A stretch of DNA of 64,000 nucleotides, taken from contig NZ_FOKT01000008.1 in the NCBI RefSeq assembly GCF_900112305.1, positions 124,001 through 188,000 on the forward strand, written 5' to 3'. Numbering within the stretch: the first letter of the stretch is position 1; the number at the start of each line of letters is the position of its first letter. Positions 30,167-38,533 of the stretch are shown one piece after another. Under the pieces are notes generated by a model that had not been told where the DNA came from, searched no databases, and was given only the letters and a program-made list of their open reading frames with translations. The DNA is from Microbulbifer thermotolerans (GTDB lineage: Bacteria > Pseudomonadota > Gammaproteobacteria > Pseudomonadales > Cellvibrionaceae). The position numbers and the translations under genes were made by a program.

Positions 30167-33100
30167 TTAACCCACCTGTTGTGCCTTGGCTGGATCAAAA
30201 ACCGCCACTGGCGCTGATTCATTTAGCTCCGCCCCCGGATTTTCAAAGCGCCGCAGAGCGGCCGACCGCAACTTCCGCGCCCGGTCCAGACTGGCTTCCT
30301 TGACCGGACCATAACCGCGTATCGCATCCGGATAGCTGAGCAGCTCAATCGCTGCGGCGTGGTTCTCGGCGTTCAGTTCTCCGATCACCCTGTCTACCAG
30401 CTGCTCGTACTCGCCGATCAAGGTGCGCTCGATTTTGCGCTCGGCCGTGTAACCGAAGATATCCAGCGGCGTGCCGCGCAGGACTTTGAGTTTTGCCAGC
30501 AAGCCAAAAGCTTTGTACATCCAACCGCCGAATTTGAGCTTGCGCGGACGGCCCAATGCCTTATCAAAAGGAGACAGCAGTGGTGGGGCCAAATTGAATT
30601 CCAGGGCAAAATCGCCGGAGAAATTTTCCCGCAGAGCTTTGGCAAACTCGCCGTCAGTGTAGAGCCGGGCCACTTCGTACTCATCCTTGTATGCCAGTAG
30701 CTTGGCGTAATTGCGGGCGACGACCTCCGCTAGCGCTTCACTGCCAGGCACTTTGAGAATTTCCGCGGCTTTTACCCGATCCACCAGGTCGCGGTAGCGT
30801 CGCGCGAGCTTGCTGTTCTGATACCCGGTGAGGTGGTGCACGCGGTGAGCAACGATTTCTTCCAAGCCTCGGGGCAGTCCGACCTCTTCAGCCGCCCCCG
30901 CCAAGAGAGCGTCCAACTTGTCACGGTTAGCCGCGGCTAAGCGGCCGGCGGCAAACCCCTGCAGATTGGCCTCCACCGCTACACCGTTTAAGGCAATCGC
31001 CTGTGTCAGAGCCTCCCGACCGAGAGGGATAAGCCCCTTCTGCCAGGCAAAACCGAGCATGAAAATATTCGCAGCCAGAGTGTCGCCCAGCGCCGCGCTG
31101 GTAAGCTTGTGCGCTTCCACTGTTTCCAGCACTTTCACCGCCGCACCCAGGCTATCCAATACCACTTGCGGCGAATGCACATCTTCACGACCGAGCACCG
31201 ACGCCGCAGTGGGCGTCAGGTGCGTGTTCACCACCGCACGGCTGTGGGTTTCGTCCAGCTTGGCCAGACAGGCCTGGAGATTGCCCGCAGCTATCAGGTC
31301 GCAGGCCATCAATGCATCCGCGCGACCGTCGGAAATACGCACCGCCTTCAGTTCGCCCGGCGCCGCGGCCAAGCGTACATGGGAGTATACCGCCCCTCCC
31401 TTTTGTGCCAGACCGGTTTGATCCAAGGTGCTGCTAGCCTTGCCTTCAATGTGCGCCGCCATTGCCAGCAGTGCACCAATCGTCACCACGCCGGTGCCAC
31501 CAACGCCAGTCACCAGTAGATTGTATGGCGCATCCAGTGATGGCAACTCCGGCTGCGGAAGCTTGTCCGCCTCGGTGAGCAACACATCGCCGACACCTGC
31601 CCGCTTCGCCAACTCGCCGCCCTTGACTGTGACAAAAGATGGGCAGAAACCATTGACACAGGACATATCCTGATTACAGCCGGTTTGGTTAACCCGGCGC
31701 TTATCGCCAAATGCCGTCTCGACCTTTTCCACCGCAATACAGCTGGACTGTTGCACACAGTCTCCACAGCCTTCACAGACCCGCTCGTTGATAAACGGGC
31801 GCCCCTCGGCCTTCGGCAACAATCCGCGCTTGCGCTTGCGGCGCAGCTCCGTGGCACAAGTCTGGTCGTAAAGGATAACGGTACAACCTTCGATTTCGCG
31901 CAGCGCCTCCATAACCACCGGCAGGTGGTCCCGGTGGCGAACCTCTACTTCTCTAGGAAAATGCAAGGCGCCTTTATATTTGTCCAGGTTGTCCAGAACC
32001 AGCACAACTTTGCGCACGCCTTCCGACAGTACCTGGCGGCAAATCATATCCGGCGTCAGCTCGCCGTCATGGGGCTGGCCGCCAGTCATGGCCACGGCAT
32101 CGTTGAACAAAATCTTGTAAGTGATATTTACCTTTGCCGCCACTGCCGCGCGGATGGCGAGAATACCGGAATGGAAATAGGTACCGTCCCCCAAGTTGAC
32201 GAACACGTGTTTTTCCCGCGTAAACGCGGACTGACCAATCCAGTTCACCCCCTCTCCACCCATCTGGGTAAAAGTGTAGGTTTCGCGGTCGAGCCACTGG
32301 GCCATATAGTGACAGCCGATGCCCGCCAAGGCCCGGCTGCCCTCAGGCACCCGGGTGGAGCGGTTGTGTGGGCAACCGGCGCAGAACATCGGCAGACGCG
32401 AAACGTTGGCACCGGCATTCTGCGAGATCCGCTGGGCCAGCGCGTCCAGGCGGCTCAGCCTGTGCCGGGCCGTCTCATCGAGTTTTTCCCCGAGAATCTT
32501 GCCCAACACCTGCGCCACAATCGCCGGGGACAGTTCGCCGTACATGGGCATCAGCGGGCGGTCATTTTCATCCACTTTGCCCAGGATGCGCGGGAAATGG
32601 GGATCTTTCAGGTGTACGTTGTACAGCTCTTCCTTAAGCTGCACTTCCATCAGGCTGCGTTTTTCCTCAAGCACCAGCAAGGTGTCCAGGCCGCGGGCAA
32701 ACTCCTGAATGCCTGGTACATCCAGTGGATAGGTCATGCCCACTTTGAGGATGCGAATGCCGAGAGCTCTCGCCTTCCGCTCATCGATACCCATATCCTC
32801 AAAGGCCTGCATTAAATCCAGGTGCGCCTTGCCGGTACTAACAATACCCAGGCTCGCATCGGGGTTTTCCAGCACCACCCTGTTTAATTTGTTGGCGCGG
32901 GCAAAGGCTAAGGCCGCCGGGCGCTTGTAGCGCCAGAGACGCTCTTCTTGCTCCAGTGGGTTATCCTGTTTGCGGATGTTGAGCCCGCCTTCCGGGCGCT
33001 CTATTTCGGGATAGGAAAACTGCACCCGCTCCGGGTCAACATCGACGGTAGCGGAACTGTCCATATTTTCCGCCAGTGTGATCATGGCCACCCAGCAACC

Positions 33101-33730
33101 GCTGAAGCGGGACAACTCCAGGCCGTAATGGCCATAGTCCAGCACCTCCTGCACCGTGGCCGGATTCAGCACCGGGATATGCATATCAACGAAAGCGAAC
33201 TCGGACTGACCGGGATAGGAAGAAGATTTGCAACCGTGATCGTCGCCGGCAACGATCAATGCGCCGCCATGTGCCGAGGAACCCGCCGCATTCGCATGGC
33301 GAAAGGCATCGCAGGAGCGGTCCACTCCGGGGGTCTTGCCGTACCAAATGCCGCAAACACCGTCCACCTCGGCACCTTCAAACAGGCCCACCTGCTGTGA
33401 ACCCCAGACCGCCGTGGCCGCCAGCTCCTCGTTCACTCCCGGCTGGAAACGAATATTGTGCGCATCGAGTAATTTTTTCGCCCGGACCAGCTGCTGATCG
33501 TAGCCACCCAATGGGGAACCGCGGTAACCGGAAATAAATACGGCCGTCTTGAGCCCCCGGGCCCGATCCATACGCATCTGGTCGATGGGCAGGCGCACCA
33601 GCGCCTGAATACCGGACAATAGTACCCGCCCTTTGAGGGTGGTATAACGATCGTCCAGGGATACTTCTCTCACAGGACCGGACTCCTGCGCCCGGGCGGT
33701 ATCTTGCACACCGCTCGCGATTTCACTCAT
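30167..33730 (-). CDS. Indolepyruvate ferredoxin oxidoreductase, fused alpha-beta form
   Basis: A single 1187-residue 2-oxoacid:acceptor oxidoreductase that oxidatively decarboxylates aryl pyruvates from aromatic amino-acid breakdown. The N-terminal third has pyruvate-oxidoreductase-like sequence (FISGYRGSPLGGYDQQL). A CxxC segment (FCAGCPHNRST) precedes the thiamine-diphosphate domain (GDGTYFHSG, NDAVAMTGGQPHDG). A second cysteine cluster (CEGCGDCVQQSSC, NQDMSCVNGFCPSF) binds Fe-S. The gamma-like domain (LLVTGVGGTGVVTIGALLAMAAH) begins near residue 720, followed by a DUF6537-like tail. It is divergent from an Lrp-type regulator that probably controls it. Confidence 0.92.
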   Translation of the reverse strand: MSEIASGVQDTARAQESGPVREVSLDDRYTTLKGRVLLSGIQALVRLPIDQMRMDRARGLKTAVFISGYRGSPLGGYDQQLVRAKKLLDAHNIRFQPGVNEELAATAVWGSQQVGLFEGAEVDGVCGIWYGKTPGVDRSCDAFRHANAAGSSAHGGALIVAGDDHGCKSSSYPGQSEFAFVDMHIPVLNPATVQEVLDYGHYGLELSRFSGCWVAMITLAENMDSSATVDVDPERVQFSYPEIERPEGGLNIRKQDNPLEQEERLWRYKRPAALAFARANKLNRVVLENPDASLGIVSTGKAHLDLMQAFEDMGIDERKARALGIRILKVGMTYPLDVPGIQEFARGLDTLLVLEEKRSLMEVQLKEELYNVHLKDPHFPRILGKVDENDRPLMPMYGELSPAIVAQVLGKILGEKLDETARHRLSRLDALAQRISQNAGANVSRLPMFCAGCPHNRSTRVPEGSRALAGIGCHYMAQWLDRETYTFTQMGGEGVNWIGQSAFTREKHVFVNLGDGTYFHSGILAIRAAVAAKVNITYKILFNDAVAMTGGQPHDGELTPDMICRQVLSEGVRKVVLVLDNLDKYKGALHFPREVEVRHRDHLPVVMEALREIEGCTVILYDQTCATELRRKRKRGLLPKAEGRPFINERVCEGCGDCVQQSSCIAVEKVETAFGDKRRVNQTGCNQDMSCVNGFCPSFVTVKGGELAKRAGVGDVLLTEADKLPQPELPSLDAPYNLLVTGVGGTGVVTIGALLAMAAHIEGKASSTLDQTGLAQKGGAVYSHVRLAAAPGELKAVRISDGRADALMACDLIAAGNLQACLAKLDETHSRAVVNTHLTPTAASVLGREDVHSPQVVLDSLGAAVKVLETVEAHKLTSAALGDTLAANIFMLGFAWQKGLIPLGREALTQAIALNGVAVEANLQGFAAGRLAAANRDKLDALLAGAAEEVGLPRGLEEIVAHRVHHLTGYQNSKLARRYRDLVDRVKAAEILKVPGSEALAEVVARNYAKLLAYKDEYEVARLYTDGEFAKALRENFSGDFALEFNLAPPLLSPFDKALGRPRKLKFGGWMYKAFGLLAKLKVLRGTPLDIFGYTAERKIERTLIGEYEQLVDRVIGELNAENHAAAIELLSYPDAIRGYGPVKEASLDRARKLRSAALRRFENPGAELNESAPVAVFDPAKAQQVG

Positions 33731-33754
33731 AGGCCTACTTCCGATTATCTGTCT

Positions 33755-33776
33755 AATTCGAAACCAGTTTCGAATT
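33755..33776. promoter_or_regulatory. Perfect palindrome, likely operator of the oxidoreductase gene
   Basis: AATTCGAAAC at 33755-33764 and GTTTCGAATT at 33767-33776 are exact reverse complements with CA between. It lies 25-46 bases before the ior start codon, in the 5' leader or promoter. Regulator inferred, not known. Confidence 0.6.
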
Positions 33777-33919
33777 TTTAGTCATTATTTTTTCGGCTAT
33801 TCCGCCGTCTGCCGTCCCGTACCGGCAAGCGGACTGGCGGGCAATCACAAAAAAATCTTCCAGTGCGAAGATTTGTCCAGACCATACTAGTGCGTTCAAC
33901 GCAATAGAGCATTGCTTTA

Positions 33920-33939
33920 TTTACGCATATATGCGTAAA
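33920..33939. promoter_or_regulatory. Perfect 20-bp palindrome between ior and the Lrp-type gene
   Basis: TTTACGCATATATGCGTAAA is an uninterrupted palindrome centred 60 bases upstream of the lrp-type start and about 200 bases upstream of ior. A dyad with an AT-rich centre is compatible with an Lrp/AsnC operator, probably for autoregulation. Confidence 0.65.
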
Positions 33940-33989
33940 ATTATGATAGAAATCTCGAACAACACAATTATTATAGGATAGGAGTTTAT

Positions 33990-34460
33990 ATGAAGCGTTC
34001 AGCGGACTTGGATGATTTCGACCGCAAGATTCTGCGGGCGCTGCAGGAGAACGCCGATTATTCCATGGCGGAACTCGGAGACAAAGTGGGCTTATCCCAC
34101 ACACCCTGCTGGCGCAGAATTAAACGCCTGGAGGCAGAGGGCATTATCCGCGGTCGCGTTACCCTCTTAGACCCCCGAAAACTCGACCTGGGGGTCACAG
34201 TATACTGCTATGTCACCATACACAACCACGACGAGGAGTCCCTAAACAACTTCGAGTCAGCGGTGCAGGATGTGCAGGAAGTAGTGGAATGCTATTCCAC
34301 CAGTGGTGACAAGGATTATGTCCTGCGAGTGGTTGTGGACAGTGTAGAGCACTACGAACAGCTGTTAAAGCGCTCACTGGTGCACCTGCCCAATGTTGCT
34401 TCCGTTAACTCCACCTTCGCCCTGAAGCAGGTGAAGTACACCACTCAGCTACCGCTTTGA
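33990..34460 (+). CDS. Lrp/AsnC-family transcriptional regulator
   Basis: 156 residues. An N-terminal helix-turn-helix (DLDDFDRKILRALQENADYSMAELGDKVGLSHTPCWRRIKRL, given as motif) is followed by the RAM/AsnC ligand-binding domain (VECYSTSGDKDYVLRVVV; LVHLPNVASVNSTFALKQVKYTT). Such proteins sense amino acids and often regulate the divergent gene, here indolepyruvate oxidoreductase. AGGATAGGAG stands just before the ATG. Ligand unknown; an aromatic amino acid is a reasonable guess from the neighbour. Confidence 0.92.
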   Translation: MKRSADLDDFDRKILRALQENADYSMAELGDKVGLSHTPCWRRIKRLEAEGIIRGRVTLLDPRKLDLGVTVYCYVTIHNHDEESLNNFESAVQDVQEVVECYSTSGDKDYVLRVVVDSVEHYEQLLKRSLVHLPNVASVNSTFALKQVKYTTQLPL

Positions 34461-34544
34461 TTCTGCTTGGGGAAAGCGCACTGAGACCGAGGTAAAGGTC
34501 CCGCCAGTATCGGCGGGGCCCGGTCCGTGCACAGGCCTTGCCAC

Positions 34545-35057
34545 CTAGATCCGGGCCTCCAGCTCCCTGCATACTTGATCCAGCACTTGCTGCAGACTTC
34601 TGCCATCGCAATCAACGGTAATATCCGCATACTTGCGGTACAGCGCCTGCCGCTCGGCGAACAATTCCTCGAACGACTGCCCCGGCGCCTTGGCGATACC
34701 GCGCTGTTCATAATTGTGAATACGCCGGCGCAACTCCTCTGCAGAACAATTCAGGAAAATCGCGGGCCCGAACCGCTTCAAGTTGGCCATTCCCTCCTCG
34801 CTATACACGGCACTGCCGCCGGTAGCAATCACATGATTTGGCAGATCGGCAGACGCAATCACCTCTCCCTCTATGCGGCGCAGATTCAAATAATCGCTCT
34901 CATTAATGATCTCCTGAAGCGTCTTACCCTCCCGCAGCTGGATCAACATGTCGGTATCGACAAAATCCAATGCCAGCTCTTTGGCCAGCAATACTCCCAA
35001 AGTACTCTTGCCGGCACCCGGCATACCGATTAATACGATGCTATTGTATTTCTTCAT
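34545..35057 (-). CDS. Shikimate kinase
   Basis: 170 residues, P-loop kinase of the chorismate pathway. It contains Walker A GMPGAGKST, DTDMLIQL (the DxD of shikimate kinases), LRRIEGEVI (shikimate-contacting Arg), IATGGSAVY and a lid RGIAKAPGQSFEELFAERQALYRKYAD. It resembles AroK/AroL in length. It is not next to aroB as housekeeping aroK usually is, so it may be a second copy. It follows the acyltransferase gene by about 50 bases on the same strand. Confidence 0.85.
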   Translation of the reverse strand: MKKYNSIVLIGMPGAGKSTLGVLLAKELALDFVDTDMLIQLREGKTLQEIINESDYLNLRRIEGEVIASADLPNHVIATGGSAVYSEEGMANLKRFGPAIFLNCSAEELRRRIHNYEQRGIAKAPGQSFEELFAERQALYRKYADITVDCDGRSLQQVLDQVCRELEARI

Positions 35058-35107
35058 TTGGCTATTCTATTACTTGCCCGGCGGGCAGTCAGTTACTGCT
35101 GCAACCA

Positions 35108-35830
35108 TCAATCGCCCCGCCTCGGCAATACCAGCGAGCGCAACCACCCCCAAAGCGAATTGCCATCCAGTAGCATCTTATCCAGCGCATCCATATTGTG
35201 AGCCTGGCGGAAGGCGTCAGCGAACAAGGCCTCGCGGGTGATCATTCTCCGGCGGGGATTGAGCTTTTTGATCTCGCGGGCGGGGTTGCCAGCCACCACA
35301 GTATTATCGGGCACGTCTTTTGTCACCACGCTACCCGCGCCGACAACCGAATTGTCTCCAATATGAACTCCCTTGCAAATTATTGCACTGTCCCCCACCC
35401 AAACGTTATTACCCAGGCTCACGGGTGCCGTACAGCGGAAAGGTCGTGTTCTATTGTACAACCCATGCCAGTCGGAATCGGAAATGTAGACATTGGCAGC
35501 AATCATACAGGCGTCGCCAATGGCGATCGATTCAGCTGCGGAAATTCGCACACCGGGGGAAATCAGCACATAATCACCGATTGTGATAAAAGCATCCGCG
35601 CCCTTGTGGCCCAATGTAGTCAGGCGGATACAATTGTCCGGCGTGGAAATCAGATGCGGGTAATCTCCCAAACGGATATTCCCACCAAATACGTGCACCG
35701 AACCTGGATTCATAATTTCCGGATCCTTCCCCACGGAATCAAATTGCGGCAATAAAAAATACCGCGCACGCCATTTTCGCAACTTATATTGCCAGCGCTT
35801 TAACCAGTAGGGCTTATGATCCCTGCGCAT
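35108..35830 (-). CDS. Hexapeptide-repeat O-acyltransferase (LbH)
   Basis: 240 residues with left-handed beta-helix repeats ([35 protein letters not shown] ... [51 protein letters not shown], shown in part). [11 protein letters not shown] carries a likely catalytic His in the xylose/maltose-acetyltransferase style. Such enzymes acetylate sugars of surface polysaccharides. The basic N-terminus ([24 protein letters not shown]) may contact membrane lipid. It is divergent from the methyltransferase at 35962. Confidence 0.85.
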   Translation of the reverse strand: MRRDHKPYWLKRWQYKLRKWRARYFLLPQFDSVGKDPEIMNPGSVHVFGGNIRLGDYPHLISTPDNCIRLTTLGHKGADAFITIGDYVLISPGVRISAAESIAIGDACMIAANVYISDSDWHGLYNRTRPFRCTAPVSLGNNVWVGDSAIICKGVHIGDNSVVGAGSVVTKDVPDNTVVAGNPAREIKKLNPRRRMITREALFADAFRQAHNMDALDKMLLDGNSLWGWLRSLVLPRRGD

Positions 35831-35961
35831 CTTAAACTCCTCTGATTAATCCCGGCATATTATGCACGCTCACGGAAAACAACGCGCATTTGGAAACACA
35901 ATTGCATTTCCTCTCCATGCGGTTTAGTGTGTGCGCCACTGAAAAAAAAGAGCGGTATACC

Positions 35962-36579
35962 ATGTCTCTCAAACTGCCAATAAATATTCACAATATCAAA
36001 GGTTTTCTCGCCGCCCGCGAGGGAGAAGCCCTCTATCACTTAGCTGCAGAAGCCAGCAGTCTTGGTCCCAGCCTGGAGGTGGGCAGTTACTGTGGTAAAT
36101 CCACAATTTATCTCGCCTCAGCGTGCAAACTGACAGACAGGGTACTGTTTGCAGTGGATCACCACCGCGGCTCAGAAGAACATCAACCAGGCGAGGAATA
36201 CCACGACCCCGATTTGTTCGACAAAAACACGCAGCTCATGGATAGCTTTCGCACCTTCCGCGAAAATATCCGAGCGGCGCACCTCGAAAACTGGGTGGCA
36301 CCCATCGTTGCGCCTTCCGCGGTAGCTGCGCGCTGCTGGAACACCCCCCTGGGCCTGGTATTTATCGACGGCGGACACTCGCTCGAAGCGGCCATGACAG
36401 ACTACCGCAGTTGGTCCCGCCACATTGTGCCCGGTGGCTACCTCGCCATTCACGATATATTCCCCGATCCCGCCGACGGCGGACAGGCGCCCTATGAAAT
36501 CTACAAAATGGCCCTGGCATCAGCACAATTCGAACTGGTGGAGATGGTGGATACTCTCGGAATTCTGCGGAGGATCTGA
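35962..36579 (+). CDS. Class I SAM-dependent methyltransferase (Methyltransf_24-like)
   Basis: About 205 residues. LEVGSYCGKSTIYLASACK is the SAM-binding loop, AVDHHRGSEEH the acidic strand II end, and LVFIDGGHSLEAAMTDYRSWSRHIVPGGYLAIHDIF the late catalytic region. This is the layout of small CmcI/TylF-like or sugar-linked methyltransferases. ATG 35962 (MSLKLPINI) is preferred to 35890 because the upstream residues are not family-like and GAGCGG precedes it. Its neighbours are acyl- and glycosyltransferases, so a cell-surface glycan or small-metabolite role is plausible. Confidence 0.78.
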   Translation: MSLKLPINIHNIKGFLAAREGEALYHLAAEASSLGPSLEVGSYCGKSTIYLASACKLTDRVLFAVDHHRGSEEHQPGEEYHDPDLFDKNTQLMDSFRTFRENIRAAHLENWVAPIVAPSAVAARCWNTPLGLVFIDGGHSLEAAMTDYRSWSRHIVPGGYLAIHDIFPDPADGGQAPYEIYKMALASAQFELVEMVDTLGILRRI

Positions 36580-36686
36580 AGGGCCCCGGATTCGTTCGCA
36601 CCCGGGCCGCTCCCTACAAAAAGTGTTTCAGACACAGGAGCGGTCCGAAACTATCCACAGTCCTCAGGCGTATTTGCAGAAACTCG

Positions 36687-37760
36687 CTAGCTCAGCGCCA
36701 CCAGCGCAGGGTCCTGCAACAGCCGCACAGAAGTAAAAAGTTTACTTGCCGGCGTCAGTCCGGCCAGGGCGTCAGCGGCAAGTAACATGGCACCCACTGT
36801 CCAGGTGGTTTTCTCCTCCGGCCAGATGGCCATATCCCGGTAGACATAACCCGTCCAGTAACCGCCATCCCTGTCTTGCCAGCGGTGCAAGCCACGGTAA
36901 AGTTTCGCCGCACGACCGCGCTCTCCCACCGCCAGCAGCGCCATGGTCAACTCACAACTCTCTGCCACCGTCACCCAGGGCTCGTCGTTTACACAACGGC
37001 AGCCGAGGCCAGCAACCACAAATTCATCCCATTTTTTCTGTAGGCGCGCGCGCGCAGCAGCGCCGGAGAACACACCAGTCAACACCGGATAAAACCAATC
37101 CATCGAGAAGCGCGCTTTGCTCTCCCAAGTGCGATCAAAACGCTGTGGCTTCTCTCGTAGGGCAAAACCAAGTGCCCGTCTGGCGTGCATCCAACGGGGG
37201 CGGGAACAACCGAGGCGGTGCGCGATATTGAGCGCACACTCCAGACTCTTATAAATGGAGGAACAGCCGGTGATCAACGCGTCCAGCAAAGGGCGTCCAT
37301 CAGTGTCAACGGCCCAGTGAATTTCTCCGTGCTCCGTCTGCAAGCCGAGTACAAAATCCACCGCGCGCTCAACCACGGGCCAGTAGCGCCGCAAGAATGC
37401 TTCGTCGCCACTAATTAAATAATGATGCCAAATACCCGTGGCAATATAGGCAACAAAATTACTTTCCCGCCGTTCGGTGTTGTGTGCCCTACCGTTTTTA
37501 TAGGCTACCCACCAACTGCCGTCGGGCAACTGGTTGTCCGCCAGCCAGCGGTAGGCCTTTTCCGCCGCGGCAAATTCACCAGCGATACTGAGCCCCATGG
37601 CCGCTTCCACATGATCCCATGGGTCCGCATAATGGCCATCGAACCAGGGTATGGCGCCGTCAGTTTGCTGACGTGCCAGAATATATCGAGCACTGTCACG
37701 CACAAATCCTGCCGGAAAAAATTCTGTAGGAACAAGGGCGGGCATTGTGAGACCGTTCAA
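36687..37760 (-). CDS. Alpha-toroid protein (prenyltransferase/six-hairpin-glycosidase-like)
   Basis: 357 residues built from helical hairpins with QxxDGxxPW- and PDGSWW-type turns (ARQQTDGAIPWFDGHYADPWDHVEAAMGL; DNQLPDGSWWVAYKNG; RWQDRDGGYWTGYVY, shown in part). This resembles terpene cyclase/prenyltransferase and six-hairpin glycosidase toroids. No DxDD or zinc-binding motif is obvious, so the catalytic class is open. The ATG overlaps the stop of the upstream methyltransferase by four bases (ATGA), which overlaps a glycosyltransferase the same way: a compact three-gene operon. Confidence 0.72.
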   Translation of the reverse strand: MNGLTMPALVPTEFFPAGFVRDSARYILARQQTDGAIPWFDGHYADPWDHVEAAMGLSIAGEFAAAEKAYRWLADNQLPDGSWWVAYKNGRAHNTERRESNFVAYIATGIWHHYLISGDEAFLRRYWPVVERAVDFVLGLQTEHGEIHWAVDTDGRPLLDALITGCSSIYKSLECALNIAHRLGCSRPRWMHARRALGFALREKPQRFDRTWESKARFSMDWFYPVLTGVFSGAAARARLQKKWDEFVVAGLGCRCVNDEPWVTVAESCELTMALLAVGERGRAAKLYRGLHRWQDRDGGYWTGYVYRDMAIWPEEKTTWTVGAMLLAADALAGLTPASKLFTSVRLLQDPALVALS

Positions 37761-38533
37761 GACCGCCCCTCCACTGCAACAGAAGCACCCGCTCGAGGGT
37801 ATTCGGCACCAGCCGTTTCACAATCGCGGGGCTTCACAAAATACAAGACAATGCTCTTGCCCAACAGGGGATTCAGTAGCCGCTCCAAGACACGGGTCAG
37901 CCGCGGTTTTTGCATCATGTCCCACACCAACAGCTTGTGGTACGCCGCAAGGACTCTGGACTCCGGCTTGTGCCAGAGCAGGCATTTCAGCCACCAATAA
38001 GGGGAGTGCAGAGCATGCGCCTTGTGCCGGAAGTAAAGGCGGTGCCCCAGGTCCTCAATACTGCCGCGCAGTACCCGCTCACGAAAAATACGGATATGGC
38101 CACCTTCCACCTGATGGTATTCGTCGCTCAGGCGCCAACAGATCCACTCGGGAAAAAATGCGGGCACACTTGCGGAGAAAACGCCCGCAGGCTTCAAAAC
38201 CCGGTCGATTTCCGCCAGCAACCCGCGGTAATCCTCGATATGCTCCAACACTTCCGAGCAAATCACCACATCAAAGGTATTATCTGCAAAGGGTAACTGC
38301 TGCCCGTCGGCGACGCCGAGAAGTAATCGTCCGGGAGGGGTCGCATTTTCAGCAAATGGCCGGGCGCGGTCACAGGCTGTGCGTACATCGGTAAAATTGA
38401 GGTCAACCCCGACAACATCCACTGCATCGGAAAGCCATAAGTGAATTGCATGGCGCCCCTCCCCGCACCCTAGATCCAATACTTTCTGCCCCGGCTGTAA
38501 GTGCAGTCTTTGCGGCTCCACTGTGATCATCAA
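37757..38533 (-). CDS. Class I SAM-dependent methyltransferase (Methyltransf_11-like)
   Basis: 258 residues. KVLDLGCGEGRHAIHL is the SAM loop, VVGVDLNFTDVRTA the acidic strand, and FDVVICSEVLEHIEDYRGLLAEIDRVLKPAGVFSASVPAFFPEWI the UbiE-like core. It overlaps both neighbours by four bases (glycosyltransferase upstream, toroid protein downstream), so all three are translationally coupled. It probably methylates a glycan or lipid-linked product handled by the neighbouring glycosyltransferase; inference from context. Confidence 0.83.
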   Translation of the reverse strand: MMITVEPQRLHLQPGQKVLDLGCGEGRHAIHLWLSDAVDVVGVDLNFTDVRTACDRARPFAENATPPGRLLLGVADGQQLPFADNTFDVVICSEVLEHIEDYRGLLAEIDRVLKPAGVFSASVPAFFPEWICWRLSDEYHQVEGGHIRIFRERVLRGSIEDLGHRLYFRHKAHALHSPYWWLKCLLWHKPESRVLAAYHKLLVWDMMQKPRLTRVLERLLNPLLGKSIVLYFVKPRDCETAGAEYPRAGASVAVEGRS

